A stretch of 64,000 nt of DNA from JAPOXR01 sp963664715 (GTDB lineage: Bacteria > Pseudomonadota > Alphaproteobacteria > Rhodobacterales > Rhodobacteraceae), in NCBI GenBank assembly GCA_963664715.2, contig CAXXUY010000016.1, forward strand, positions 248,001-312,000, read 5' to 3'. Position numbers and translations under genes: made by a program. The notes under the pieces are model-generated. The model had not been told where the DNA came from, did not search any database, and saw only the letters and a list, made by a program, of their open reading frames with translations. Positions 26,398-34,791 of this stretch are shown one piece after another; positions within the stretch are counted from its first letter, which is position 1; every line of letters starts with the position of its first letter.

Positions 26398-27441
26398 ATG
26401 GCAAAGGCCAATCTGACAATCAGCCTGGAAGCAATTGCGGACAACTGGCGGAGTCTGGATCGCCTCACTTCGATCGAATCGGAAACAGCAGCAGTCGTTA
26501 AGGCCGATGGTTACGGTCTGGGTGCGGCAATGGTCGCTCAAGCCCTGGCGAAATGCGGCGTTCGGACTTTTTTTGTTGCACTGGCCGAGGAAGGCTCCGC
26601 CCTTCGAGACTCATTGGGAACCGGTGCCGAGATATTCGTGCTGTCCGGATACCTGCCTGGCGACGGTTCACTCGTTGCGGGCTTCGACCTGATTCCCGTC
26701 ATCAACTCCGTTCAACAGTTCTCGACATTCCGGGCAGACCATCCGGGGCAGCCATTTGCACTGCAAGTCGACACCGGCATGAATCGGCTCGGCATGGAGC
26801 AGACCGAGTTTCGATCGATTCGCGGGGAATTGTCGGCATCCATGCCCGTACTGGTTATGAGTCACCTGGCCTGCGCAGATGAACCAGATAACCCGCTGAA
26901 CGACTGGCAGCTCCGCGAGTTTGCAGACATGACCGGTGGAATGCGTACCCGCAGATCGCTGTCTGCGACAGGTGGAATGCTCCTGGGGAGTGATTATCAC
27001 TTCGACTTGTGCAGACCTGGAATAGGGTTGTATGGCGGTCTGCCGTTTACCGGCGCAAGACAGGTGGTGCAGCTCAGTCTCCCGGTCATACAAGTTCGCG
27101 ATGTCAATCCCGGTGAAATTGTCGGTTATGGCGCGGATTGGTCGGCACCGTCGCACACCCGGGTCGCAACCCTGTCCGCCGGTTACGCTGACGGGATATG
27201 GCGGTACCTGGGTCGCGACCTTGCCCTTTATGCCGGTGACGTCCCGTGCAAGGTCGTAGGAAGAATCTCGATGGATCTCTTGACGGTAGATGTCAGCAGC
27301 CTTTCAACGGTTCCGGATTCTCTGCAATTGCTGGGTCAATACCAGACGATCGATGAATTGGCCGACAATGCATCAACCATCGGTTACGAAGTCCTGACGA
27401 GCCTCGGCAACCGCTACGAAAGGGAATACGGCATTGAATGA
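26398..27441 (+). CDS. alr: Alanine racemase
   Basis: 347-residue PLP enzyme that makes D-alanine for peptidoglycan. The PLP-binding Lys35 is in AAVVKADGYGLG, and the second catalytic base Tyr263 in TLSAGYADGI. MNRLGM, SHLACADEP and the RPGIGLYGG segment are standard. Located 90 nt downstream of dnaB, the usual Rhodobacterales neighbour. The stop overlaps the TTG start proposed for the mlaE-like gene. Confidence 0.95.
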   Translation: MAKANLTISLEAIADNWRSLDRLTSIESETAAVVKADGYGLGAAMVAQALAKCGVRTFFVALAEEGSALRDSLGTGAEIFVLSGYLPGDGSLVAGFDLIPVINSVQQFSTFRADHPGQPFALQVDTGMNRLGMEQTEFRSIRGELSASMPVLVMSHLACADEPDNPLNDWQLREFADMTGGMRTRRSLSATGGMLLGSDYHFDLCRPGIGLYGGLPFTGARQVVQLSLPVIQVRDVNPGEIVGYGADWSAPSHTRVATLSAGYADGIWRYLGRDLALYAGDVPCKVVGRISMDLLTVDVSSLSTVPDSLQLLGQYQTIDELADNASTIGYEVLTSLGNRYEREYGIE

Positions 27442-28237
27442 GAACAGCATGGCGGCCGTCAAGGGCTGGATGTCGGCTCCGGTCGGGATCGGCCGTACGA
27501 CGATCCGGATCTGCGCTGCTGTCGGCAGCATCACAATTTTCTCGATCGACGCCGTGAGCCATGTTGTTCGGCCGCCCTTCTACTTTCGCGAGCTCTGGAA
27601 GGCGATTCTGAACATAGGTTTCTACAGCCTACCGATAGTCGGGCTTACGGCCCTGTTTGCCGGAGCAGCACTGGCGCTGCAGATTCATGCAGGCAGTTCA
27701 AGGCTGAGTTCCGATACTGCCGTGCCGGTGATCGTGGCAATCGGAGTGGTCAGGGAACTCGGTCCTGTTCTTTGCGGACTTATCGTTGCCGGGAGGGTTG
27801 CCTCATCCATCGGCGCGGAAATCGCCACGATGAAGGTTACCGACCAGATCGATGCCATTCGGACACTTTCGACCAACCCGACAAAGTTCCTGGTTGTGCC
27901 GAGGGTAGTCGCTGCAACGGTCGTGATGCCGGCACTCACGGGCATAGGCGACATAATCGGAATACTCGGAGGATTCCTCGTCGGCACGAGACGTCTCGAC
28001 TTCAACCCGGACCTCTACGTGGACTTTACCGTCAGGTTCCTGGTCACGTCTGATGTCGTCTCGGGCCTGGTGAAGGCCGCCGTCTTCGGATTCATCATCT
28101 CGGTCGTCGGCTGCTATTTCGGCACGAATTCCGGCCAGGGAGCACAAGGTGTGGGCCGGGCGACAACAAACTCGGTGGCCGTGGCGTCGGTGCTGATCAT
28201 TGCCGCCAACTACATCATGACCGAATTGTTCTTCTGA
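27434..28237 (+). CDS. mlaE: MlaE family ABC permease
   Basis: 267-residue inner-membrane permease of the Mla lipid-transport system, which traffics phospholipids between the outer and inner membrane. It has the family core VPVIVAIGVVRELGPVLCGLIVAGRVASSIGAEI and the MKVTDQIDAIRTL loop, and five to six membrane segments. TTG 27434 overlaps the alr stop; ATG 27449 is an alternative that loses five residues. Followed 2 nt later by its ATPase gene. mlaD (the MCE protein) is not in the window. Confidence 0.92.
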   Translation: MNENSMAAVKGWMSAPVGIGRTTIRICAAVGSITIFSIDAVSHVVRPPFYFRELWKAILNIGFYSLPIVGLTALFAGAALALQIHAGSSRLSSDTAVPVIVAIGVVRELGPVLCGLIVAGRVASSIGAEIATMKVTDQIDAIRTLSTNPTKFLVVPRVVAATVVMPALTGIGDIIGILGGFLVGTRRLDFNPDLYVDFTVRFLVTSDVVSGLVKAAVFGFIISVVGCYFGTNSGQGAQGVGRATTNSVAVASVLIIAANYIMTELFF

Positions 28238-28239
28238 TC

Positions 28240-29019
28240 ATGAATGGTTCGGCCAACTCGATGCCCGCCGCCCCGGAGAAACCGGTGATCGAACTTCGGA
28301 ATGTCACCAAGTCGTTTGGTGACAATCCTGTCCTGCGCGGGGTCAGTCTCGAAATTGCGCAGGGTGAGAGTTTTGCGTTGATAGGAGTTTCGGGTGCCGG
28401 GAAATCCGTGATCCTGAAATGCGTGCTCGGGCTTGTTACCTGTGACAGCGGAACGATCGCTGTTGGCGGCAAGAAACCGACCCTTTCCAATATTGCGGGC
28501 GGTGCAAGGATCGGAATGCTGTTTCAGGGTGCCGCACTTTTCGACTCGATGACGGTCTTTGAGAATGTCGCGTTTCAACTCGTTCGTGGACCGGACAAGT
28601 TACCGCCGGATGCAGCCCGCGAGGTTGCAAAGGTGAAGCTCCAAAGGGTGGGATTGGATTCGGACGTCCTTGATCTGTTTCCGTCCGAGTTGTCAGGCGG
28701 CATGCAAAAGCGGGCCGGACTTGCCCGGGCGATAGCAACAGACCCTGACATCCTGTTCTTCGATGAACCGACTACCGGCCTCGATCCGATCAGGGCCGCA
28801 AGGATCAACCAGCTCATTCGCGGAATTGTACTCGAAAGTGGTACGACCGCCGTGACGATTACGCACGACATGTCGAGTGTCAGGGCAATCGCATCCAGGG
28901 TTGCACTTCTGCATGAAGGTGAAATCGAATGGACAGGATCGGCAGATAAACTCGACACTTCCGAGAACGTCCTGCTTCGCCAGTTCGTTGGAGGTTCGGC
29001 AGACGGCCCGTTGGGTTGA
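28240..29019 (+). CDS. mlaF: MlaF family ABC ATP-binding protein
   Basis: 259-residue ATPase partner of MlaE. Walker A is GVSGAGKS at 49-56, the signature LSGGMQKRAGLARAIA, Walker B ILFFDEPTTGLDP, and ITHDMSSVRAIASRVALLHEGEIEWTG near the end, all typical for Ttg2A/MlaF. Two bases separate it from the permease gene, so they form a transcription unit. Downstream there is a 699-nt gap before cvpA. Confidence 0.93.
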   Translation: MNGSANSMPAAPEKPVIELRNVTKSFGDNPVLRGVSLEIAQGESFALIGVSGAGKSVILKCVLGLVTCDSGTIAVGGKKPTLSNIAGGARIGMLFQGAALFDSMTVFENVAFQLVRGPDKLPPDAAREVAKVKLQRVGLDSDVLDLFPSELSGGMQKRAGLARAIATDPDILFFDEPTTGLDPIRAARINQLIRGIVLESGTTAVTITHDMSSVRAIASRVALLHEGEIEWTGSADKLDTSENVLLRQFVGGSADGPLG

Positions 29020-29718
29020 GTGCTGACTTCAGGCAATCGATGCAGGCATCAAAGCCAAGCGGCGGCCCGGAACGAGTTTCGGAGCACGGCACCTGGCAGC
29101 GGTCCGGCAACAAGGGCTGGTGGAGCCAACGCAACTGCTTGGGCATTGGGCAGCAGGCAGACACGACCTCGACAGACCTTGCTGCATCATGAGACCGGCA
29201 GTATCGACACTCGCGATCACGGGTCCACGAGACGAACTGACCGTGGTGGCACCCTCCCCGGCACTGTGAATTTGCGCCGCAGGATCGACGCATGCCTGTT
29301 TATCCGAACAACCGCGCGCTGAGGGCGGCAGAACCGGTTGATTCCATTATGGGATTGAATCCTTCTCGGTAAGTCCGCCCGATCAAATGCATCCAGAAGC
29401 CGTCCAGGAAGGATCGACAGCAATGGCCGCATTGCGAGCCAGTGTTGACCTATCTTCATCCATGGTTGCCAGAGTCATCAACAGTTCACATCGTGCCGAT
29501 TTGACGTGACCGGCGATACCGGCCATGTTTCCGGACATCCGGCTGCCGGACGACCGGATGCAAGGCCAAGGAACCGCCGCACATCGAAGGTGGTTGGATC
29601 CCGGTTGATTGAAAGAGTTGTCTATCGCCATCATCAATGCAAAAAGACCCAGCGAATTGCCGAACCAGGTGACATGCTCTTGGACCAGCGGCCTGTATGA
29701 ACACTCGATGAGGCCCAG
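29020..29718. other. Gene-free region between mlaF and cvpA
   Basis: About 700 nt in which I recognise no gene, RNA or mobile element. The open frames on either strand are short (up to about 100 codons), without family-like sequence or clear ribosome-binding sites. In related genomes radA often lies in this neighbourhood, but I see no RadA motifs (zinc finger, KNRFG) in any frame read. It may be eroded DNA or a region with an unrecognised RNA. Confidence 0.5.
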
Positions 29719-30291
29719 ATGGGTGACTTCAACTACTTTGATCTGATTTCTGCCGGAATCATAGTCGTTTCTGCGATCTTCGCGTACGCCAGGGGCATAG
29801 TTCGAGAAGTCACATCGATTGCCGTATGGGTTGTTTCAGCAATCATCGCCTACATTGCCGCTCCCAGCGCACTTCCTTTTGTAGGGCAGATTCCCGTCCT
29901 GGGCGAATTCCTGAAGGACAGTTGCCAGCTATCGGTGATTGCAGCTTTCACGATTGCGTTTTCGATAACCCTGATCATCCTGACAATTACGGCCGCCGCA
30001 CTCGTCCGGGTCGCGAGCCTTCCGGCGGTAAGCGCCATCAACCAGGGTGTAGGAATAATCTTCGGCGTGCTTCGCGGCGCGCTAGTGATCGTGATCATCC
30101 TTGCCGCCAACGACGTCCTCTTCGCTACAGAACAGACCCCAACGACAATCTCGGAGTCGCGATCGGCAGAGTTGCTTCATGGCGCGAAGGTGGCCGTACT
30201 GCAACTTATCCCGGCCGACACACCGGAATGGCTGGAAGACATCTACGGCAACGCGATGACCATCTGCGCTCCCGGTCCAGTCGAAACTTGA
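29719..30291 (+). CDS. CvpA family membrane protein
   Basis: 190 residues with four hydrophobic segments, starting NYFDLISAGIIVVSAIFAYARGIVREV, the CvpA signature. CvpA family proteins are inner-membrane proteins implicated in colicin V export and envelope stress; in Rhodobacterales the gene normally precedes purF, which is absent here. A hydrophilic C-terminal tail of about 60 residues follows the last helix. Isolated, with a 700-nt empty region upstream. Confidence 0.88.
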   Translation: MGDFNYFDLISAGIIVVSAIFAYARGIVREVTSIAVWVVSAIIAYIAAPSALPFVGQIPVLGEFLKDSCQLSVIAAFTIAFSITLIILTITAAALVRVASLPAVSAINQGVGIIFGVLRGALVIVIILAANDVLFATEQTPTTISESRSAELLHGAKVAVLQLIPADTPEWLEDIYGNAMTICAPGPVET

Positions 30292-30338
30292 ATGCCGTGC
30301 CGGCCGGTCGCTTGATCAGTGCAATTCTGGCGCGTGTT

Positions 30339-30364
30339 GCTGAGCCCGCCCGGGCAGGCTCGGC
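30339..30364. repeat. 26-nt imperfect inverted repeat downstream of cvpA
   Basis: GCTGAGCC and GGCTCGGC arms (one G-T wobble) flank CGCCCGGGCA, which can itself pair. It could form a strong RNA hairpin after cvpA. There is no U-run, so it is not a canonical intrinsic terminator. I did not see other copies in the window. Confidence 0.45.
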
Positions 30365-30411
30365 GAGGATGAGGTGTTCATTGGCCGCGGCATCCTCGAG
30401 GCAGGTCCAAA

Positions 30412-31116
30412 TTGCCTGAAGGATCGACGGTTCAACGCGAAAAAGTGGCACTTGTGACCGGGGCGTCACGAGGCCTGGGCAGGGCAATTGCAGAACGACT
30501 CGCAGTGGACCAATTCCACGTTGTTGCAACTGCTCGGACGGAAGGAGCACTTGCCGAACTGGCAGGCATCGTCAGCCGGGCGGGTGGCCAGGCAACATAC
30601 GTTGCCGCCGACATCACTTCCAGTGCCGGAATGCGAGAGCTCTGCCGCTCAATCTACGACAATTGGGGGCGGCTGGACGTCTTGGTGCACGCGGCAGTCC
30701 ATGCGCCCCCTCTCTCACCGGTCGCGCATGGTGACATCCGGGATTTCAGGATGGCGCTGGAGATCAACTGCATTGCGACATTTGAGCTCATTACCCTTGT
30801 CACTCCACTGCTCAACCAGGCGGGCAGTGCAAGGGCGGTGTTTTTCGAGGACGACCGCGCCGGTTGCAAGTTCTTTGGTGCCTATGGAGGAACCAAGGCC
30901 ATGCAGATTGCGCTGGCTCGAAGTTGGCAGAAAGAAACAGGAAAGAACTCCGGACTGAGCGTTGTCGTTCTGGAGCCGCGCCCGATGGCAACTGAAACCC
31001 GACGGCGCTTTTTCCCCGGTGAAGACCGGTCCCGACTTGTTACGCCTGAAGCCGAGGCAGACCGGCTCTATCATCTCCTGGTTGCCGGAATTGTTCCTGC
31101 GGATGATCGGCCTTAG
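30412..31116 (+). CDS. SDR family oxidoreductase lacking the catalytic serine
   Basis: 234-residue short-chain dehydrogenase-like protein. The cofactor motif TGASRGLG is at 16-23, and the YxxxK pair is Tyr158/Lys162 in GAYGGTKAM. The position 13 residues before the Tyr, where the catalytic Ser normally sits, is Phe145 in RAVFFEDDRAG, and the usual NNAG reads HAAV. The overall pattern resembles the YciK subgroup, whose substrates are unknown. Start TTG 30412 is the first in frame that gives the normal N-terminus. Converges on der with a 4-nt overlap. Confidence 0.8.
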   Translation: MPEGSTVQREKVALVTGASRGLGRAIAERLAVDQFHVVATARTEGALAELAGIVSRAGGQATYVAADITSSAGMRELCRSIYDNWGRLDVLVHAAVHAPPLSPVAHGDIRDFRMALEINCIATFELITLVTPLLNQAGSARAVFFEDDRAGCKFFGAYGGTKAMQIALARSWQKETGKNSGLSVVVLEPRPMATETRRRFFPGEDRSRLVTPEAEADRLYHLLVAGIVPADDRP

Positions 31117-32489
31117 CGCGGCTGGGGAGCAAAGGGGTTCTTTTCGGAACGGGACCTGAGATAGATCCTGATTGGCGTCCCGTCGAATCCGAAGGCCTGG
31201 CGCAGACCGTTCTTCAGGTACCTCCTGTAACCGGTAGGAACATGCCGGGGATGTGAGCACATTGCCACGAAACTCGGGGGGCGGGACTTGGCCTGCGTCA
31301 TGTAGCGGAACCGAATTGGCCTGCCGCGCACCGCTGGTGGCGGATGGTTGCGGGTCATGTCCTCGAGCCACCTGTTGAGCAGTCCTGTCGAGACGCGACG
31401 GTTCCAGATGGACCAGACGCTCAGAACAGCAGCATGCAGTTCTTCCATGCCCTCACCTGTCAATGCAGAAACGGTCACGACGGGAGTTCCCCTGATTTCG
31501 GGCAACCGGTCTTCGACCCGCTCCGTTATCCTGGCAAGACATTGTTGCCGGTTCCTTACGGTGTCCCATTTGTTGACGGCTATCACGACCGGGCGTCCCT
31601 CCCTTTCGGCCAGGTCTGCTATTCTCAGATCCTGCACTTCCAAGGGAATGGCAACGTCGAGCAAGAGAACAACTGTCTCCGCAAACCGGATGGCGGCAAG
31701 CGAATCTGCGACGGAGATCTTTTCAACTGTTTCGACGATGCGGGACCGCTTTCGCATGCCGGCAGTATCGTGAATCAGCATCCTTGAAGCGAACCAGTTG
31801 ACGTCCAGTCCGATTGAGTCCCTCGTCGTTCCAGGCTCAGTTCCTGTTACCAGCCGGTCTTCGCCAATGATTCGATTGATCAAGGAGGACTTTCCGGCAT
31901 TCGGTCGGCCGACGACAGCGATCCTGAGTGGACGGCCTGTGTCATTTTCAACCGGACCTGCCGTAGCGGGCACCCGATCGGCCCGGCTTTCAAGTTCGAC
32001 AAGCAATTCACCCATGACGGCAAGCAGTTCACCGATCCCGTCTCCATGCTCGGCTGAAATCCCGACCGGCGAACCGAACCCGAACTCATATGCTTCCAGG
32101 CACCCTTCAAGTCCAGCAGACCCTTCGCACTTGTTGCCTGCCAGAATTATCGGTTTTGAAGTCTTGCGCAGGATCTCGGCGACCTCTCGATCCCCAGGCA
32201 ATACTCCATCGCGTGCATTGAACAGGAAAATACAGGCATCTGACATTGCCACGGCATGTTCGGTAGCCCTGCGAATGTCTGCTTCGAGTTCCCCGGTCCG
32301 GGCCACTTCCATGCCAGCGGTGTCAAGGACCGAAACGCTATGGATGCCCAAGGCCAGATCACCGACACGGTAGTCGCGTGTGACCCCCGGCGAGTCATTG
32401 ACCAGCGCCAGCCGCTTGCCAATCAACCGGTTGAAAAGCGTCGACTTTCCCACATTTGGTCTGCCGACGATTGCAATCTTTGTTCCCAT
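31113..32489 (-). CDS. der: Ribosome biogenesis GTPase Der (EngA)
   Basis: 458-residue double GTPase that assists 50S subunit assembly. First G domain: GRPNVGKS at 9-16, DTAG and NKCEG. Second G domain: GRPNAGKS, DTAG and NKWD. The C-terminal KH-like domain includes PPAVRGRPIRFRYMTQAKSRPPSFV and the usual GTPIRIYLR end. The linker between the G domains (about 165-190) is short. First-listed of a minus-strand group with bamB and a YfgM-like gene upstream, an order usual for Rhodobacterales. Confidence 0.95.
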   Translation of the reverse strand: MGTKIAIVGRPNVGKSTLFNRLIGKRLALVNDSPGVTRDYRVGDLALGIHSVSVLDTAGMEVARTGELEADIRRATEHAVAMSDACIFLFNARDGVLPGDREVAEILRKTSKPIILAGNKCEGSAGLEGCLEAYEFGFGSPVGISAEHGDGIGELLAVMGELLVELESRADRVPATAGPVENDTGRPLRIAVVGRPNAGKSSLINRIIGEDRLVTGTEPGTTRDSIGLDVNWFASRMLIHDTAGMRKRSRIVETVEKISVADSLAAIRFAETVVLLLDVAIPLEVQDLRIADLAEREGRPVVIAVNKWDTVRNRQQCLARITERVEDRLPEIRGTPVVTVSALTGEGMEELHAAVLSVWSIWNRRVSTGLLNRWLEDMTRNHPPPAVRGRPIRFRYMTQAKSRPPSFVAMCSHPRHVPTGYRRYLKNGLRQAFGFDGTPIRIYLRSRSEKNPFAPQPR

Positions 32490-32532
32490 ATTGACAGAAT
32501 TCTTTTTCTGTCTGCTCGACCGTTCCCGTTGC

Positions 32533-33897
32533 TTACCTGAAGGCGACGAGATTGCCTTGCTGACTCACGACATAAAGAACCCCGTTCACAATTATGGGGC
32601 TGCTCGCCGCTCCTCCTGCCAGTGGTGCAGACCCGAGTAGCCCGCCCGTTGTCGGATCAAACTGTCGGATCATGCCATCGCTGGATGCAACGATCAGGCG
32701 ACCTCCTGCAAGAATTGGTCCGTAGTTTGCAAACACGGCTTTTCTTCTGGTCAGCCGTTGCCGCTTGAATTCAGGTAGAGGGGCGGACCAGATTCGTTCG
32801 CCCGACTCTGCATCGAGACGAACGAGTTCGGCAGCGTCAGAAACCAGGAAGATTGAATCTCCCACTGGCCAGACCGGACTGTACGAGCCTTCCCTCACGG
32901 TCCATTTTGCCTGCCCGTTGCCCAAGTCGACCGCGGACATGGTCCCGGCCTGGTTGGCAGCGTAAATCGTGTTGCCATCGATGACTGGTCCACCTGATAT
33001 GGCTGTCAGCGACGAACGTGCGGCTGCACCTCTGGAGCCACCAATCTTGGTCGACCAGACTTCAAGACCTGTATTCGAGCTGACGGCCTGGATCGTTCCG
33101 GACGGATAGGGAAGAACGACAACCTCGCCCGCAACTGCAGGTGCTGCCCCGCTCGTAATGTTGGCATCTGCCTCCGCACTCTCCCAGCGCCAGCGCAGCC
33201 GCCCGTTTGTACGATCGATGGCCCAGGCCCTGCTGTCCTGTGTCACGACATAGACGAGTTCACCTGACGCGGCGGGAGCCAATGTTGCCGGAGCGTCGAA
33301 TTTCTGTACCCAGAAGCGATCTCCGGACACGGCGTTCATTGCATGCAGTTCACCGAATCCGGTGGTTGCGAACAGAATTCCGTCACTGTAGGCCAATCCT
33401 CCGCTGGAGGCATCGCCAGCCCCCTCGCCGACGGGAATCAGGCTCCGGGACCAGACGGTCTTTCCTTCAGTTGTAAGCGCGGTCACGCGCGATTGAGCGT
33501 CCATTGCAAAGATCAGGCCGCCAGCAAAGACCGGTGTTGCTGTCAACCGTTGTCGCCTGTCACTTCCCTTGCCGATCGACACCGACCAGAGTTGCGAAAG
33601 ACGGCTGGCAAGCGCAATATTCTCGACCCGGGAACCCATTGTCCCGTTTACATGAGTCCACGAGTTGAGGCTTCTTGGCGCAGGAATCGCCAACGGACGC
33701 AACTGGTTTCCGTCCGCCTCAAAAACCAGGTCAACGACTTGATCATCCCCGGGCCCGGATACGAATTCGGTGGACTTGGACAGCGGAACGCGAACATCGA
33801 TACGCTTGCCCGGCAGCACATCTTCCCTTTCGGAACAGCCTGCAACCGATACTCCCAAGAGTGCTACGACAGCCAGTCTCGCGACTCCAGCACGCAT
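32533..33897 (-). CDS. bamB: Outer-membrane assembly lipoprotein BamB-like (PQQ-type beta-propeller)
   Basis: 454-residue lipoprotein. The signal peptide MRAGVARLAVVALLGVSVAGC ends in a lipobox with the lipid-bearing Cys at about 21. The rest is a run of PQQ-type propeller repeats (for example VTALTTEGKTVWSRSL, LHAMNAVSGDRFWVQKF, AWAIDRTNGRLRWRWE, VRLDAESGERIWSAPL). BamB helps BAM insert outer-membrane proteins. I place the start at 33897; an in-frame ATG at 33951 would put eighteen polar residues before the signal peptide. 43 nt upstream of der. Confidence 0.9.
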   Translation of the reverse strand: MRAGVARLAVVALLGVSVAGCSEREDVLPGKRIDVRVPLSKSTEFVSGPGDDQVVDLVFEADGNQLRPLAIPAPRSLNSWTHVNGTMGSRVENIALASRLSQLWSVSIGKGSDRRQRLTATPVFAGGLIFAMDAQSRVTALTTEGKTVWSRSLIPVGEGAGDASSGGLAYSDGILFATTGFGELHAMNAVSGDRFWVQKFDAPATLAPAASGELVYVVTQDSRAWAIDRTNGRLRWRWESAEADANITSGAAPAVAGEVVVLPYPSGTIQAVSSNTGLEVWSTKIGGSRGAAARSSLTAISGGPVIDGNTIYAANQAGTMSAVDLGNGQAKWTVREGSYSPVWPVGDSIFLVSDAAELVRLDAESGERIWSAPLPEFKRQRLTRRKAVFANYGPILAGGRLIVASSDGMIRQFDPTTGGLLGSAPLAGGAASSPIIVNGVLYVVSQQGNLVAFR

Positions 33898-33996
33898 AGC
33901 ATCGACATCCCCGCCCCAACTCAATCTGCCGACTGTACCACGTATTTTCATATTGCCTGGTTTCTCCCGGACCTCATCACCATGACCTGCTTGTCA

Positions 33997-34644
33997 TCAA
34001 GATCCGGCATCGAGCTGGGAAAGCAACCGCGTCACGCGCCGGGAAAGATCCTGGGGCAGACTGGATTCCGACAGCAGGCCCCTCAGAATTGCAACCGCCT
34101 CGTCCAGCCTTCCCATGCTTTCCAGCACATGTGCCTTCATCTCCAGTGCCAGAAGCCTGAATTCCGAATTCGACTCGATCATGCGCTCGAGGTCCGTCAG
34201 CACGTCTTCAGGTCTGTCTGTTCCCTGGCGTATTGCAAGCGATTTCAACAACGCAAGGTCCCGGTACACCTCCGAAACTTCCGGATCTGCCGCAATCGAG
34301 GCCAGCCGGTCCAGCGCATCCGTGTCCCTGTCTCCCTCGACCATCGCTGCGGCGACGATCAGGTCCCTGATGGCCCGCGCGTCCGAATTCTCGATAGAGA
34401 TATTGTCAAGTTCAACGATCCGCTCTGCGGGTGTCGCTACTGCCTGTGCGGCAACAATGGAATCACCCAGGGATTCTGCCGCCACACGATCTCTCTCCGT
34501 CGTCCACTCCCGATATGCGGTTCCACCAACGATGACCACCACCACGAGAGCACCGATCCAGCCGTACCGTCGCAAGTGCCGGTACAGTCGGTCCTTCCTG
34601 ACTTCTTCCTTTACTTCATTGATGAATGAGTCGGGATTGCCCAA
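33997..34644 (-). CDS. YfgM-like tetratricopeptide membrane protein
   Basis: 215 residues with an N-terminal cytoplasmic NPDSFINEVKEEVRKDRLYRHLRRYGW, one transmembrane segment at about 28-42 and a helical periplasmic domain with TPR-like repeats. YfgM-like proteins associate with the Sec translocon and periplasmic chaperones and are usually next to bamB, as here. TTG at 34644 is chosen because NPDSFI is the normal N-terminus and GGAG lies 6 nt upstream. A second TTG at 34716, with an almost identical ribosome-binding site, would add 24 residues in the same frame. Confidence 0.85.
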   Translation of the reverse strand: MGNPDSFINEVKEEVRKDRLYRHLRRYGWIGALVVVVIVGGTAYREWTTERDRVAAESLGDSIVAAQAVATPAERIVELDNISIENSDARAIRDLIVAAAMVEGDRDTDALDRLASIAADPEVSEVYRDLALLKSLAIRQGTDRPEDVLTDLERMIESNSEFRLLALEMKAHVLESMGRLDEAVAILRGLLSESSLPQDLSRRVTRLLSQLDAGS

Positions 34645-34728
34645 TTCTTGCTCCGGATTTTTGCGCGCTTCTACTCCGAATAACCACGACTTGCCAACGC
34701 GAATGTTGATTCGCAAATCTTGCTCCGG
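34641..34728 (-). promoter_or_regulatory. Duplicated ribosome-binding site plus TTG start in front of the YfgM-like gene
   Basis: On the minus strand, CCGGAGCAAGAATTG (34656 to 34642) and CCGGAGCAAGATTTG (34728 to 34714) are 14/15 identical, 72 nt (24 codons) apart and in the same frame. Each carries GGAG 6 nt before TTG. Either could initiate translation, giving 215- or 239-residue products. Confidence 0.6.
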
Positions 34729-34791
34729 TTCGTGTTAGACATTAGATCTACGACAGTGTGCGGGTACAGGCCCAAGCAACCAAGGATCGCA

